NCBI GenBank assembly: GCA_036391875.1
Contig: DASVZA010000036.1
Location: forward strand, 7,866-71,865
Source: Parasulfuritortus sp036391875
Lineage (GTDB): Bacteria; Pseudomonadota; Gammaproteobacteria; Burkholderiales; Thiobacillaceae
Direction of reading: 5' to 3'
Length of the DNA stretch: 64,000 nucleotides
The first letter of the stretch is position 1. Each line of letters begins with the position of its first letter. Under the pieces are notes generated by a model, which was not told the origin of the DNA, did not search any database, and worked only from the letters and a program-made list of their open reading frames with translations. The position numbers and the translations under genes are program-made. This document shows, piece after piece, positions 35,273-42,711 of this stretch.

Positions 35273-36724
35273 CTAAGCGGTGGCCTCCGCCAGTTCATGG
35301 CGCACGATGGGCCGCGTTTCGCGCTTGCCGACGGTCAACAGATCCCAGAACAGCAGGACGTAGCCGGCACTGAACGCCCAGCCCGAGATCTCGCGCCACT
35401 TCATCGCCTGCAGGAACCAGGGATGGCTCTGCGCGGCGAAGTAGCCGGCCCAGGTCGAACCTTCGATCGCGCGCTCGATCTGCGACTGATCGTAGCCGGC
35501 GATGAGCAGCGCCATGGTCATGCCGATCATGCCGACCCAGAGCAGCGCCAAGGACCACTTCCACTTCCAGGCGCCGACCAGATTGCCGCTCATGTACACG
35601 TTGCCGCGCGACTTCTGCACCGCGATGTAGAAGAAGCTGATCACCGCGGTGGCATAGGCGCCGAAGAAGGCCAGGTGGCCGTGCGACGCCGTCCATTGGG
35701 TGCCGTGGGTGTACAGGTTGATCTGCGGCAGGGTGTGCATGAAGCCCCACACCCCGGCGCCGAAGAAGTTGCCCGCCGCCTGGCTGATGGTCCAGGCCAG
35801 GGCCGGGTGGTTGCTGTTCTTCAGGCGATGGACGCCGGAGTCGAATACCGCATGCACCACCATCGCCACCAGCGGCACCGGCTCCAGGGCCGAGAAGAAG
35901 CCGCCGATGGTCAGCCAGTACTCCGGCGTGCCGATCCAGAAGTAGTGGTGCCCCAGGCCCAGGATGCCGGAACCGAACATCAGGGCGACCTCGATGTAGA
36001 GCCAGGTCTCGACGATCTTGCGGCGCACGCCCAGGGTGGCGATCAGCATGTAGGCCATGATGCAGCCGACCAGCACCTCCCAGGTCGCCTCGACCCAGAG
36101 ATGGATCACCCACCACCACCAGAACTGGTCGACCGAGACGTTGGACGTGTAGAACATGCCGGCCAGGTAGATGCCGAACAGGGCCAGCAGGTCGGTCACC
36201 AGGACGCCGCCGATGCCCGTATAGCGGCCTTTGACGAAGGTGGCGGCAACGTTGAAGAAGAAGCTCAGCACGCCGACCACGATGCCGATGTCGGCCCAGC
36301 GCGGCGCCTCGATGTACTCGCGGCCCTCGGTGATGAGCCAGATGGTCTTAATGCTGGCCGGGCCGACCTGGACGAGCAGGAAGACCGCCACCACCACGGC
36401 CACCGCCAGGGTCAATACCCAGAAGATCAGGTTGCCGAGCCACAACCCGACCACCGGATGCCCGGCCTCGTCCTCCAGGATCCAGTACACGCCGCCCAGG
36501 AAGCCGAACAGCAGCCAGACGATCATCGCATTCAAGTGCACCATGCGCACGATGGAGAAGTCGAGGACGTTGTAGAGGAAGTCGGGGTTCAGGTACTGCA
36601 GGCCCGCCAGCATCCCGAACAGGATCTGGGCGCCGAACAGGATCAACGCCACGGTGAAATACTTCAGGGCCAGTTTCTGGCCGCCGTTCAGGTTGGCGGT
36701 ATCGAACATGCCTAACGCTGCCAT
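35273..36724 (-). CDS. norB: Nitric oxide reductase subunit B (cNOR, cytochrome b)
   Basis: Catalytic subunit of cytochrome c-dependent NO reductase, reducing two NO to N2O at a haem b3/non-haem iron centre in the membrane. The 483-residue protein has 12 helices. It carries the NorB glutamates in IHLWVEATWEVL and histidine ligands in GLGHHYFWIG and HGHLAFFGAYA, with the HLNAMIVWLLFGF helix near the start. The separate norC gene upstream and the absence of a fused N-terminal domain mark it as cNOR rather than quinol-type NorZ. An AAGGAGAA site precedes the ATG. No norQ or norD lies in the window. Confidence 0.96.
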   Translation of the reverse strand: MAALGMFDTANLNGGQKLALKYFTVALILFGAQILFGMLAGLQYLNPDFLYNVLDFSIVRMVHLNAMIVWLLFGFLGGVYWILEDEAGHPVVGLWLGNLIFWVLTLAVAVVVAVFLLVQVGPASIKTIWLITEGREYIEAPRWADIGIVVGVLSFFFNVAATFVKGRYTGIGGVLVTDLLALFGIYLAGMFYTSNVSVDQFWWWWVIHLWVEATWEVLVGCIMAYMLIATLGVRRKIVETWLYIEVALMFGSGILGLGHHYFWIGTPEYWLTIGGFFSALEPVPLVAMVVHAVFDSGVHRLKNSNHPALAWTISQAAGNFFGAGVWGFMHTLPQINLYTHGTQWTASHGHLAFFGAYATAVISFFYIAVQKSRGNVYMSGNLVGAWKWKWSLALLWVGMIGMTMALLIAGYDQSQIERAIEGSTWAGYFAAQSHPWFLQAMKWREISGWAFSAGYVLLFWDLLTVGKRETRPIVRHELAEATA

Positions 36725-36735
36725 TTCGGTTCTCC

Positions 36736-37383
36736 TTATCGGTTGGCCTGGTCAACCGTCGTGGACGCCCCGGCAGAAGCCTGGGACGATGCATCCGACT
36801 GGTCGATCGGTTTGAAATTATTGGGGAAGCCGTTCGTGTCGATCGCGCTCGTGAACTTGAGGAATGCGACGGTGGCTCTGGCCTCCTCTTCGGTGATGCC
36901 CAGGTTGGGCATCCGACGGCCGAGCGAGTTGTGCAGCTGGTTGCCCGGGTTCATCAGGAAGCTGACCATGTTCTGCTCGCGCGTGCTCTTGTCGCCCCAG
37001 TACGGATCGAGCCATGCCTTGGTGAGGTCGGGCGCGTAATAGGCGCCGTTGCCCAGGATGGTGTGGCAGTCCATGCAGTTCTTCGACTGGAAGTTGAGCT
37101 TGCCTTCCGACACCAGCGCCTTGGCCTCGGCCTCGGTCAGCTTCTTGCCGAACAGCGGCTCGTCGCCGCCGATCACCGGCATGTAGTGATGCTTGGCATC
37201 GTCGTAGCGGTAGTCGATCAGCTTGTTGATGACCGTGTAGTCGGGCACGTTCCGACCTCCCGCCTTGATGTACTTCATGGTATCGAAGGTGAGAAAGATC
37301 AGGACGATGAACGAGAATCCGGTCACCCATATGGCGGTCTTGCGCCAGAAGGATGTGGATGCCCACCAGAGTTCCTGTGCCAT
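36736..37383 (-). CDS. norC: Nitric oxide reductase subunit C (cytochrome c)
   Basis: Membrane-anchored monohaem cytochrome c that passes electrons to NorB. The 215-residue protein has one N-terminal transmembrane helix (AIWVTGFSFIVLIFLTFD), a periplasmic domain with the haem site CMDCH (in NCMDCHTILGNGAYYAPDL) and a distal Met in GRRMPNLGI. The C-terminal 30 residues are an Asp/Ser/Ala-rich extension beyond the usual NorC end. It is 11 bases upstream of norB and follows a small membrane-protein gene under a double FNR-type box. Confidence 0.96.
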   Translation of the reverse strand: MAQELWWASTSFWRKTAIWVTGFSFIVLIFLTFDTMKYIKAGGRNVPDYTVINKLIDYRYDDAKHHYMPVIGGDEPLFGKKLTEAEAKALVSEGKLNFQSKNCMDCHTILGNGAYYAPDLTKAWLDPYWGDKSTREQNMVSFLMNPGNQLHNSLGRRMPNLGITEEEARATVAFLKFTSAIDTNGFPNNFKPIDQSDASSQASAGASTTVDQANR

Positions 37384-37395
37384 GCTTGGTGCCTC

Positions 37396-37749
37396 CTATC
37401 GGGACGGTTGGGAAAACTGCGCTGATTCCGGGTCGGCCGCTTCGAGCTCATCGGCATGCGTGCCGACGCACAGGTGCCAGATCGCATGCGGCGCGACCAG
37501 GTAGCCGAGGAGCATCAGGCCGACGATGCCGGCCCAGAGCGGGTGATTCAGTAGGTTGGCCGCCCGGGCGAGCGTCACCGCCGAAGCGGCCAGGCCCGCG
37601 TACGCCAGATAGGCGAAGGGCATCAGGCGGGGCAATTTCTTGAGCCGGGCGAAGGCGAACAAGAGTGCGTACACGGCGCCTGCGACGATCACCATCGCGG
37701 CGGAAAAAAATACGGTAAAGAAATCGGCCAGCTGCACGGGTTCGATCAT
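37396..37749 (-). CDS. Small three-helix membrane protein at the head of the nor operon
   Basis: A 117-residue protein with three predicted transmembrane helices (FFTVFFSAAMVIVAGAVYAL, FAYLAYAGLAASAVTLA, WAGIVGLMLLGYLVAPHAIWH) and an acidic C-terminus. I do not recognise its family by name. It is the first gene after two FNR-type operators and is followed within 12 bases by norC, so it is likely an accessory or assembly factor of NO reductase. The second ATG (37749) was chosen because GGGGAC lies directly upstream; the ATG at 37761 has no ribosome site. Confidence 0.75.
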   Translation of the reverse strand: MIEPVQLADFFTVFFSAAMVIVAGAVYALLFAFARLKKLPRLMPFAYLAYAGLAASAVTLARAANLLNHPLWAGIVGLMLLGYLVAPHAIWHLCVGTHADELEAADPESAQFSQPSR

Positions 37750-37806
37750 GTCGGTCCCCATCGATCAGGATGGTGCCCATGTTGGAATCAGACGACGTTG
37801 CCGGCC

Positions 37807-37820
37807 TTGACCGAAGTCAA
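37807..37820. promoter_or_regulatory. FNR/DNR/NnrR-type operator, nor promoter proximal
   Basis: TTGACCGAAGTCAA is a perfect TTGAC-N4-GTCAA palindrome 58 bases upstream of the first gene of the nor operon. Confidence 0.75.
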
Positions 37821-37836
37821 CTGTTTTAGTCGACTA

Positions 37837-37850
37837 TTGACATTGATCAA
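37837..37850. promoter_or_regulatory. FNR/DNR/NnrR-type operator, nor promoter distal
   Basis: TTGACATTGATCAA fits the same consensus and is centred 30 bases from the proximal nor box. Tandem boxes suggest cooperative or dual regulation of the nor operon. The remaining bases to 37989 are GC-rich with no other recognisable signal. Confidence 0.68.
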
Positions 37851-37989
37851 ATTCGGGAACGATCGGGGAACGGCCCGCGGCGGGACCGGACGTTGCCGGC
37901 CGTAAAACGGGACCGCCGGGCAGAACGTCCGGCGGAAAGGCATATCGACGCAAAACGCGGCGCCGCCCCTCGGGCGCCGCCGCCTCGGT

Positions 37990-38100
37990 TCAGCTGGCGG
38001 AAATCAAATACAGCAAGCCGAAATGCGTCACTATGAATGCCAGGACGACAAAGACAACGGCAGCGTCCTCGCTGCGCTCGAAGATTTTCTGCAGGCTCAT
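37990..38100 (-). CDS. 36-residue single-pass membrane peptide
   Basis: A short ORF encoding 36 residues with a charged N-terminus (MSLQKIFERSEDA) and one transmembrane helix (AVVFVVLAFIVTHFGLLYLI). The start has GGAG six bases upstream (ATGGAGCCGACCATG). An FNR-type box lies about 83 bases upstream. The size and shape resemble small accessory subunits of respiratory oxidases, such as CcoQ-like or CydX-like peptides, but no family match can be claimed. It may associate with NO reductase. Longer in-frame starts give Pro/Cys-rich sequence overlapping the box and are unlikely. Confidence 0.6.
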   Translation of the reverse strand: MSLQKIFERSEDAAVVFVVLAFIVTHFGLLYLISAS

Positions 38101-38182
38101 GGTCGGCTCCATCGGATCAGTTGAGAATCGGTTCTGCCCATACGGGCATGGCGCCATCCTACCCACGTCGCCGGAGGACGCC

Positions 38183-38196
38183 TTGACCGACGTCAA
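38183..38196. promoter_or_regulatory. FNR/DNR/NnrR-type operator between the 36-residue peptide and the 38285 gene
   Basis: TTGACCGACGTCAA is a TTGAC-N4-GTCAA palindrome in the divergent intergenic region, 83 bases from the minus-strand peptide start and 89 bases from the plus-strand gene start. It could control either or both. Confidence 0.68.
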
Positions 38197-38284
38197 CCCA
38201 TCGCTCCCCGCAAGCCCCCTCTGAACGAAACGGCAGCGGCCCGATCAAACCTCCAACATCAACCCGAACACGGAGGTCAACGCG

Positions 38285-38686
38285 ATGGACTACCAACTCG
38301 CCGAACAGCAAGCCAACCAGTTGCAGCAACAATCGCAAGGCATCATGCAGCAGATGCAGGCCCTGGCCCAGCGCCTGAAGACCGACGCCAGGGACGAGGC
38401 CGCCGGCCGCGAGATGGCCATGGATCTGCGCGCCATCGCCCTGTCGATGCAGGGCTACAGCCAGATGGGGAGCCAGTTGATGCAGCAGATGGCCCAGTAC
38501 ATCCAGATGCTGGAGCAGCAGCTCCAGACCCACCCGCAGCCGACCATGCAGCCGCGCGGCTGGTCCAGCGGCATGAGCAGCGGTTTCGGCGGCGGCTTCA
38601 TGGGCAACATGGTCACCGGCCTCGGCCTGGGCGCCGGCATGGGCGTGGCCGAAAACGTGGTCAACGACCTCTTCAACCTGCTCTGA
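38285..38686 (+). CDS. Gln/Met-rich protein of unknown function
   Basis: A 133-residue protein that I do not recognise. Residues 1-85 are a helical, very Gln/Met-rich segment (QQANQLQQQSQGIMQQMQAL), probably coiled-coil. Residues 92-125 are Gly-rich (GWSSGMSSGFGGGFMGNM, GLGLGAGMGVAEN) and could insert into or associate with a membrane. There is no signal peptide. A good GGAGGTCAA site precedes the ATG. The next gene begins 14 bases later and is also Gly/Ala-rich, so the two form a pair, possibly under the FNR-type box at 38183. Confidence 0.65.
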   Translation: MDYQLAEQQANQLQQQSQGIMQQMQALAQRLKTDARDEAAGREMAMDLRAIALSMQGYSQMGSQLMQQMAQYIQMLEQQLQTHPQPTMQPRGWSSGMSSGFGGGFMGNMVTGLGLGAGMGVAENVVNDLFNLL

Positions 38687-38699
38687 ACCGGGAGCGGCC

Positions 38700-39314
38700 A
38701 TGGCCGGAAACGACCACCGGGAGGCTGCCGGCGAAATCATCCTGACGGCGGTCTACGACGACGAGGCCAAGGCCCAGCGGACCATCGAGCAACTGCGCGA
38801 CCGGGGCGTCGCGCTCGACATGCTGTCGGTCCTCGGCCGGGTCCATCCGTCCGGCGACGACGTGCTCGGCATCTACTACTCGGGCATGGGCGACCGGGTC
38901 CAAGCCTGGGCCAGGCAGGGCGCGGCCTGGGGCGCGCTCTGGGGACTGCTGGCCGGTGCCGCCGCGATGTTCGTCATGCCAGGCCTGGGGCCGATCTTCG
39001 CCGCCGGGCCGATCGTCGAATCGATCGTCGCCGCATTGGGCGGCGGCGTGGCCGGTGCCGCGCTGGGCGGCTCGCTGGGTGGCGCCGCCATGGCCGGCGC
39101 CGCGGCCATGACCCACATGGCCACGGTCATGCACCGCATGGGCATCCCGCCGGAACAACTCGACCACCTGCACCAGGCCATCGTCGACGGTCATTTCGTC
39201 CTGCTGCTGCGGGCGGCGGCGGATCAGACCCAACCCTGGCTGGACATCATGGGCCGAAGCGCCACCGGCACGGTGGCGGCGCTGCCCTACAAACGGACCA
39301 TCGAGGAACTCTAG
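38700..39314 (+). CDS. Glycine-zipper protein, DUF1269-like
   Basis: A 204-residue protein with a ferredoxin-like N-terminal part (ILTAVYDDEAKAQRTIEQLRDRGVALDMLSVLGR) and a long Gly/Ala-rich hydrophobic centre (GAAWGALWGLLAGAAAMFV, LGGGVAGAALGGSLGGAAMAGAA) typical of glycine-zipper membrane-associated proteins. A C-terminal segment follows (GIPPEQLDHLHQAIVDGHFVLLL). The layout resembles DUF1269/YflT-like general-stress proteins, but this is tentative. It forms an apparent operon with the Gln/Met-rich gene upstream. Confidence 0.65.
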   Translation: MAGNDHREAAGEIILTAVYDDEAKAQRTIEQLRDRGVALDMLSVLGRVHPSGDDVLGIYYSGMGDRVQAWARQGAAWGALWGLLAGAAAMFVMPGLGPIFAAGPIVESIVAALGGGVAGAALGGSLGGAAMAGAAAMTHMATVMHRMGIPPEQLDHLHQAIVDGHFVLLLRAAADQTQPWLDIMGRSATGTVAALPYKRTIEEL

Positions 39315-39580
39315 ACCGCAGGCCGCGCGCTGCGCCAAACCGTCGGCCGCTATCGAATCCGAGCGGTGGGGAGGAATATATTCGGCGGCGGCCAAATAAT
39401 CCTTGCAATTAGCGTCAATAGGGTTCAGAGTCCTGGCCCAGCGATCTTCAAGTCGTGCTGTTGTTTGGTCAGTATTCGCCATTTGCGGTATTCATCCCTT
39501 CATCACCCTGTCGCCTTGATTTTCGTCTCTTAGTGAGGGCACCCCCTCCTTACCGTCATTTTTTTCAGGATATTCAAGAC

Positions 39581-39787
39581 ATGGCAACAGGTACCGTCAA
39601 GTGGTTCAACGACTCCAAGGGCTTCGGCTTCATCACCCCCGAAAACGGCGGCGATGATCTTTTCGCCCATTTCTCCGCGATTCAGGGCCAAGGTTTCAAG
39701 ACCCTCAAGGAAGGCCAGCGCGTCACTTTCGACGTCACTTCCGGCCCCAAGGGTCAGCAAGCATCCAACATCCGCGCGGCCGACTAA
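39581..39787 (+). CDS. cspA: Cold-shock protein (CspA family)
   Basis: A 68-residue single OB-fold protein binding single-stranded RNA/DNA. RNP1 (KGFGFITPE) and RNP2 (DLFAHFSAI) are intact and the start GTVKWFND is canonical. The 266 bases between 39314 and the ATG contain no other gene and probably hold the promoter and a long 5' leader, usual for cold-shock genes; no specific cold-box was identified. A strong terminator follows at 39864, then an infA paralogue. Confidence 0.96.
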   Translation: MATGTVKWFNDSKGFGFITPENGGDDLFAHFSAIQGQGFKTLKEGQRVTFDVTSGPKGQQASNIRAAD

Positions 39788-39863
39788 GCTGCCCGGAGGC
39801 ATGGCATCCGACCATGCCCATCAGTGCGCGAGGCGGCCTACCCGGCCGGCCTCCCGACCGGAC

Positions 39864-39888
39864 AAGCCCGGCTACCGCCGGGCTTTTT
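39864..39888 (+). terminator. Rho-independent terminator after cspA
   Basis: AAGCCCGGC (39864-39872) pairs perfectly with GCCGGGCTT (39877-39885) around a four-base loop and is followed by TTT. It is 76 bases after the cspA stop; partial read-through could still reach infA. Confidence 0.88.
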
Positions 39889-39916
39889 ATTTCCGACTTT
39901 TTCTGGAGGCATGAAC

Positions 39917-40186
39917 ATGGCCAAGGAAGAACTACTCGAAATGCACGGCGTGGTGGACGAAGTCCTGCCCGATTCACGCTATCGCGTCACTCTCGACAAC
40001 GGCCACAGCCTGGTGGCATACAGCGCCGGAAAAATGCGCAAGCATCACATCCGCATCCTCGCCGGCGACAAGGTTTCCCTGGAGTTGTCCCCCTACGATC
40101 TGAGCAAAGGGCGCATCACCTTCCGCCACCTCGAACCGCGCGGACCGGCCTCCTCCGCCCCGCAACCGCAGCGCCGCCGCCACTGA
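39917..40186 (+). CDS. infA: Translation initiation factor IF-1 (extended paralogue)
   Basis: An 89-residue IF-1: the OB-fold core (MHGVVDEVLPDSRYRVTLDNGH, HHIRILAGDKVSLELSPYDLSKGRITFR) is canonical, with a Pro/Gln/Arg-rich C-terminal tail of about 18 residues beyond the 72 of E. coli IF-1. The ATG at 39917 was chosen because GGAGG lies seven bases upstream; the ATG at 39911 is too close to it. The gene lies after cspA rather than in a ribosomal-protein operon, so it may be a second copy used under cold or stress. Confidence 0.93.
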   Translation: MAKEELLEMHGVVDEVLPDSRYRVTLDNGHSLVAYSAGKMRKHHIRILAGDKVSLELSPYDLSKGRITFRHLEPRGPASSAPQPQRRRH

Positions 40187-40312
40187 TTCCGGCCGGCAAC
40201 CGCCGGGGCCGGCGCACAGCACGCCGCCTTGCGGCCCACGCAATCAGCCAATCCCCAAGCAGCACGCCAAGCGCAGCAACGCCAGGCGGCGAAACGGCCT
40301 ACAGGGAACCCG

Positions 40313-41068
40313 CTAGCCGCCCAGCAGTTGGATGCCCCAGAAGGCTAAAAAACCGCCGAACAGCACCAGGGTCGAAACGGGTTTTTCCTCGACTTCATGG
40401 GCCTCGATCAGCAGCTCTTCCGTGACCAGGTAAAGCAAGGCCGCCGCACTGAAGGCCAGGGTGCCGCCGATGACGGCATGCGTTGCGCCCGCCAGCAACA
40501 GGTTGCCGAGCAGCGAAAAAGCCAGCACGGTAGCGCCCAAGGCACCGGAAACGGCGACGATGCGCCGGCCGGAAACCGCCCCGGAGGCCAGCGCCAAGCC
40601 GAGGAACAACAGCTCGACCGACAGGCCCAGGGCCAGGATCGTGCCGGTTTCGCCGCCGGCGGCGAAGCCGGCACCGATGATGAAGCCGTCGGTGGCTACA
40701 TCGATGAAGGTGGCCAGGAGCAGGCCGGTCCCCATGCCGGAACCGGGGCCTGTGGCTGCAGCCCGATGCTCCAGGCGCATCGTCCACAGCTTGATGCCGT
40801 ACATGAACAGGCTGCCCAGCGCGAAAGCGCCCATCAGCACCCCGGCGGGGGCCTGTTCGCGGCCGATCCCGGGCAGCAGCTCGACCGCCAGCGCGGCCAG
40901 CACCACGCCGGCTGCGAAGTGCTGGATCAGGCTGCGCGTCTGGTGGCCCGGATTCCAGACCGCGGCGAGCAAGCCGCCGCCAAGGCAGACCAGAGCGGGA
41001 ATCGCCATGGTCAGAATCATGTGTGAGTTCATCGCGCTGAAAACCCGATCGAGTTGGAATACGCCCAT
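40313..41068 (-). CDS. ZIP-family divalent metal transporter
   Basis: A membrane protein of about 251 residues with eight predicted helices. ZIP hallmarks are HFAAGVVLAALAVELLP, ATFIDVATDGFIIGAGFAAG, ELLFLGLALASG and a late ELLIEAHEVEEKP, giving His/Asp/Glu metal sites in the middle helices. It probably imports zinc or another divalent metal. The start is uncertain: ATG at 41068 or ATG at 41032, neither with a clear ribosome site. The C-terminal half of the usual HN/HE motif pair is altered (DVATD in place of HNxxE), so substrate preference may differ. Confidence 0.82.
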   Translation of the reverse strand: MGVFQLDRVFSAMNSHMILTMAIPALVCLGGGLLAAVWNPGHQTRSLIQHFAAGVVLAALAVELLPGIGREQAPAGVLMGAFALGSLFMYGIKLWTMRLEHRAAATGPGSGMGTGLLLATFIDVATDGFIIGAGFAAGGETGTILALGLSVELLFLGLALASGAVSGRRIVAVSGALGATVLAFSLLGNLLLAGATHAVIGGTLAFSAAALLYLVTEELLIEAHEVEEKPVSTLVLFGGFLAFWGIQLLGG

Positions 41069-41140
41069 GGCGCATCGCGCCCACCCGGAGCCCGGAAGCA
41101 GGCGGCGAAGTACTGTATCACGGGCCGCACGGCCGCCGGC

Positions 41141-41446
41141 TCAGTCGAACAGATCCTTCCAGAACGAGCGGTGCCGGCCTTGGTGGCCGTATTCATGGTC
41201 ATGCTGGCGATGGCCGTCGTGATGGCCGCCCTTGCCGTACCGGAATCCTTCGCGCTGGATCGAATCGCCCGGCCCTCGGCCGCCGGCGGCGATGCCCGGC
41301 ACCTCGGCCCCGAGCGTGCGTTCGATGATCTTGTCCAACTCGCCGCGATCGAGCCACACCCCGCGGCAATTCGGACAGTAATCGATTTCGATCCCTTGGC
41401 GCTCGGTCATGACTAGAGCGACGTTCCTGCAAACCGGACACAACAT
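41141..41446 (-). CDS. zf-TFIIB-type zinc-ribbon protein
   Basis: A 101-residue protein with an N-terminal zinc ribbon (CPVCRN...CPNCRGVWLDRGELDKI), the pattern of the zf-TFIIB domain family. The C-terminal third is His/Gly/Arg-rich (GHHDGHRQHDHEYGHQGRH) and may bind extra metal. It ends in SFWKDLFD, which recurs in related proteins. The ATG at 41446 has AAGGA upstream. Function is unknown; the neighbouring ZIP transporter makes a zinc-related role plausible only by proximity. Confidence 0.85.
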   Translation of the reverse strand: MLCPVCRNVALVMTERQGIEIDYCPNCRGVWLDRGELDKIIERTLGAEVPGIAAGGRGPGDSIQREGFRYGKGGHHDGHRQHDHEYGHQGRHRSFWKDLFD

Positions 41447-41540
41447 CGGCAAATCCTTTTCTGGTCGAGGCTTGATCGGCATGAACCGCAGACCGCAAGC
41501 GCCCGGATTTCCTGGGCGCCTGCGGACCGCGCTCGGGGGC

Positions 41541-42536
41541 TCACTTCTTGGCGAACGGCTCGGGCCTCGGCGTCTTGTCCGAGGACGGCGGCAGGATCGG
41601 CAGCTTGAAGTTCGGCTGGTCGCCGGTGAGCGTCTTCAGGAAGGCGACGATCTCGGCATTCTCCTTGTCCGAGAAGGTCCGGCCCAACTGGATCCGGCCC
41701 ATGGTGTCGACGGCCTCCCTGAGGGTGTTCGCTGCGCCATCGTGGAAGTAGGGATAGGTCAGTTCCACGTTGCGCAGGGTCGGCACCTTGAAGTTGAAGC
41801 GATCCGCATCCTTGCCGGTCACGGCGACACGGCCTTCGGCCGGGCTCGACGCCTTGTAGGGCGCGACCACGCCCATCTTCTGGAACGAATTGCCGCCGAC
41901 GGCCGGGCCGTTGTGGCAGGCGACGCAGCCGCTGTCCTTGAACAGCGCGTAGCCGGCGCGTTCCTGGGCCGTCAGCGCCTTCTTGTCGCCCTTCAGCCAT
42001 TTGTCGAAGCGCGAGTTGGGCGTGACCAAGGTCTGCTCGAACGCGGCGATGGCCTGGGTGACCTCGTCGATGGTCACCTTGTCGGTGCCGAATGCCTTCC
42101 TGAAATCGGGGGCGTAGCCCGGTATCGATTGCAGCACCTCGACCGCCAGCGTGTGGCTGGAGGCCATCTCGCCCGGATTGGCGATCGGACCGCCGGCCTG
42201 CGCCTTCAGGTCCTTGGCGCGGCCGTCCCAGAACTGGGCGATGTTCATGCCCGAGTTGAGCACGGTCGGCGCATTGATCGGACCCTGGTTCCAGTTGTGG
42301 CCGATCGAGGTCTTCAGGTTGTCGGTCCCGCCCATCGACAGGTTGTGGCAGGAATTGCAGGAGATGAAGCCGGATTTCGACAGCCGCGGATCGAAGTAGA
42401 GCTTCTTGCCGAGCTCGACCAGGGCCGGGGAAGCAGGCTTGGCCGCCGCGATCGGCTGGATGGGTTCCTCGGCAGCGCCGGCGGCGAGGGGGAGTGAAAC
42501 GGAAACGACGACCGCGGCGAAAATGCGGATTCTCAT
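41541..42536 (-). CDS. Dihaem cytochrome c peroxidase (CcpA/MauG family)
   Basis: A 331-residue periplasmic protein that reduces H2O2 with electrons from cytochrome c. It has a signal peptide (to about residue 22) and two haem c sites: CNSCH near residue 60 and CVACH near residue 200. It also has the conserved GGTDNLKTSIGHN, PTVLNSGMNIAQFWDGRA and VPTLRNVELTYPYFHDG. It appears monocistronic. It may protect against peroxide during microaerobic respiration. Confidence 0.95.
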   Translation of the reverse strand: MRIRIFAAVVVSVSLPLAAGAAEEPIQPIAAAKPASPALVELGKKLYFDPRLSKSGFISCNSCHNLSMGGTDNLKTSIGHNWNQGPINAPTVLNSGMNIAQFWDGRAKDLKAQAGGPIANPGEMASSHTLAVEVLQSIPGYAPDFRKAFGTDKVTIDEVTQAIAAFEQTLVTPNSRFDKWLKGDKKALTAQERAGYALFKDSGCVACHNGPAVGGNSFQKMGVVAPYKASSPAEGRVAVTGKDADRFNFKVPTLRNVELTYPYFHDGAANTLREAVDTMGRIQLGRTFSDKENAEIVAFLKTLTGDQPNFKLPILPPSSDKTPRPEPFAKK

Positions 42537-42711
42537 GTCTGACCTCCTGTTCGATTGTTCGATGCGGCCATCTGACCGATCGTGCTCGAGGCTAGGCGCC
42601 GTACCTTAACCGAACCTTAACTGGACGGCCGATCCCCATGCGGCATTTTGTCGCCCCCTGCGATGCGGTAAATTGTCGTCTCCACCTTGAACGTGCATGA
42701 GGCATGACACC

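Noticed and set aside
35273..36724. Possible cbb3 oxidase subunit CcoN or quinol-type NorZ instead of NorB
   Set aside because: NorB-type glutamates and the adjacent norC identify cNOR; NorZ would carry a fused N-terminal cytochrome-like domain.
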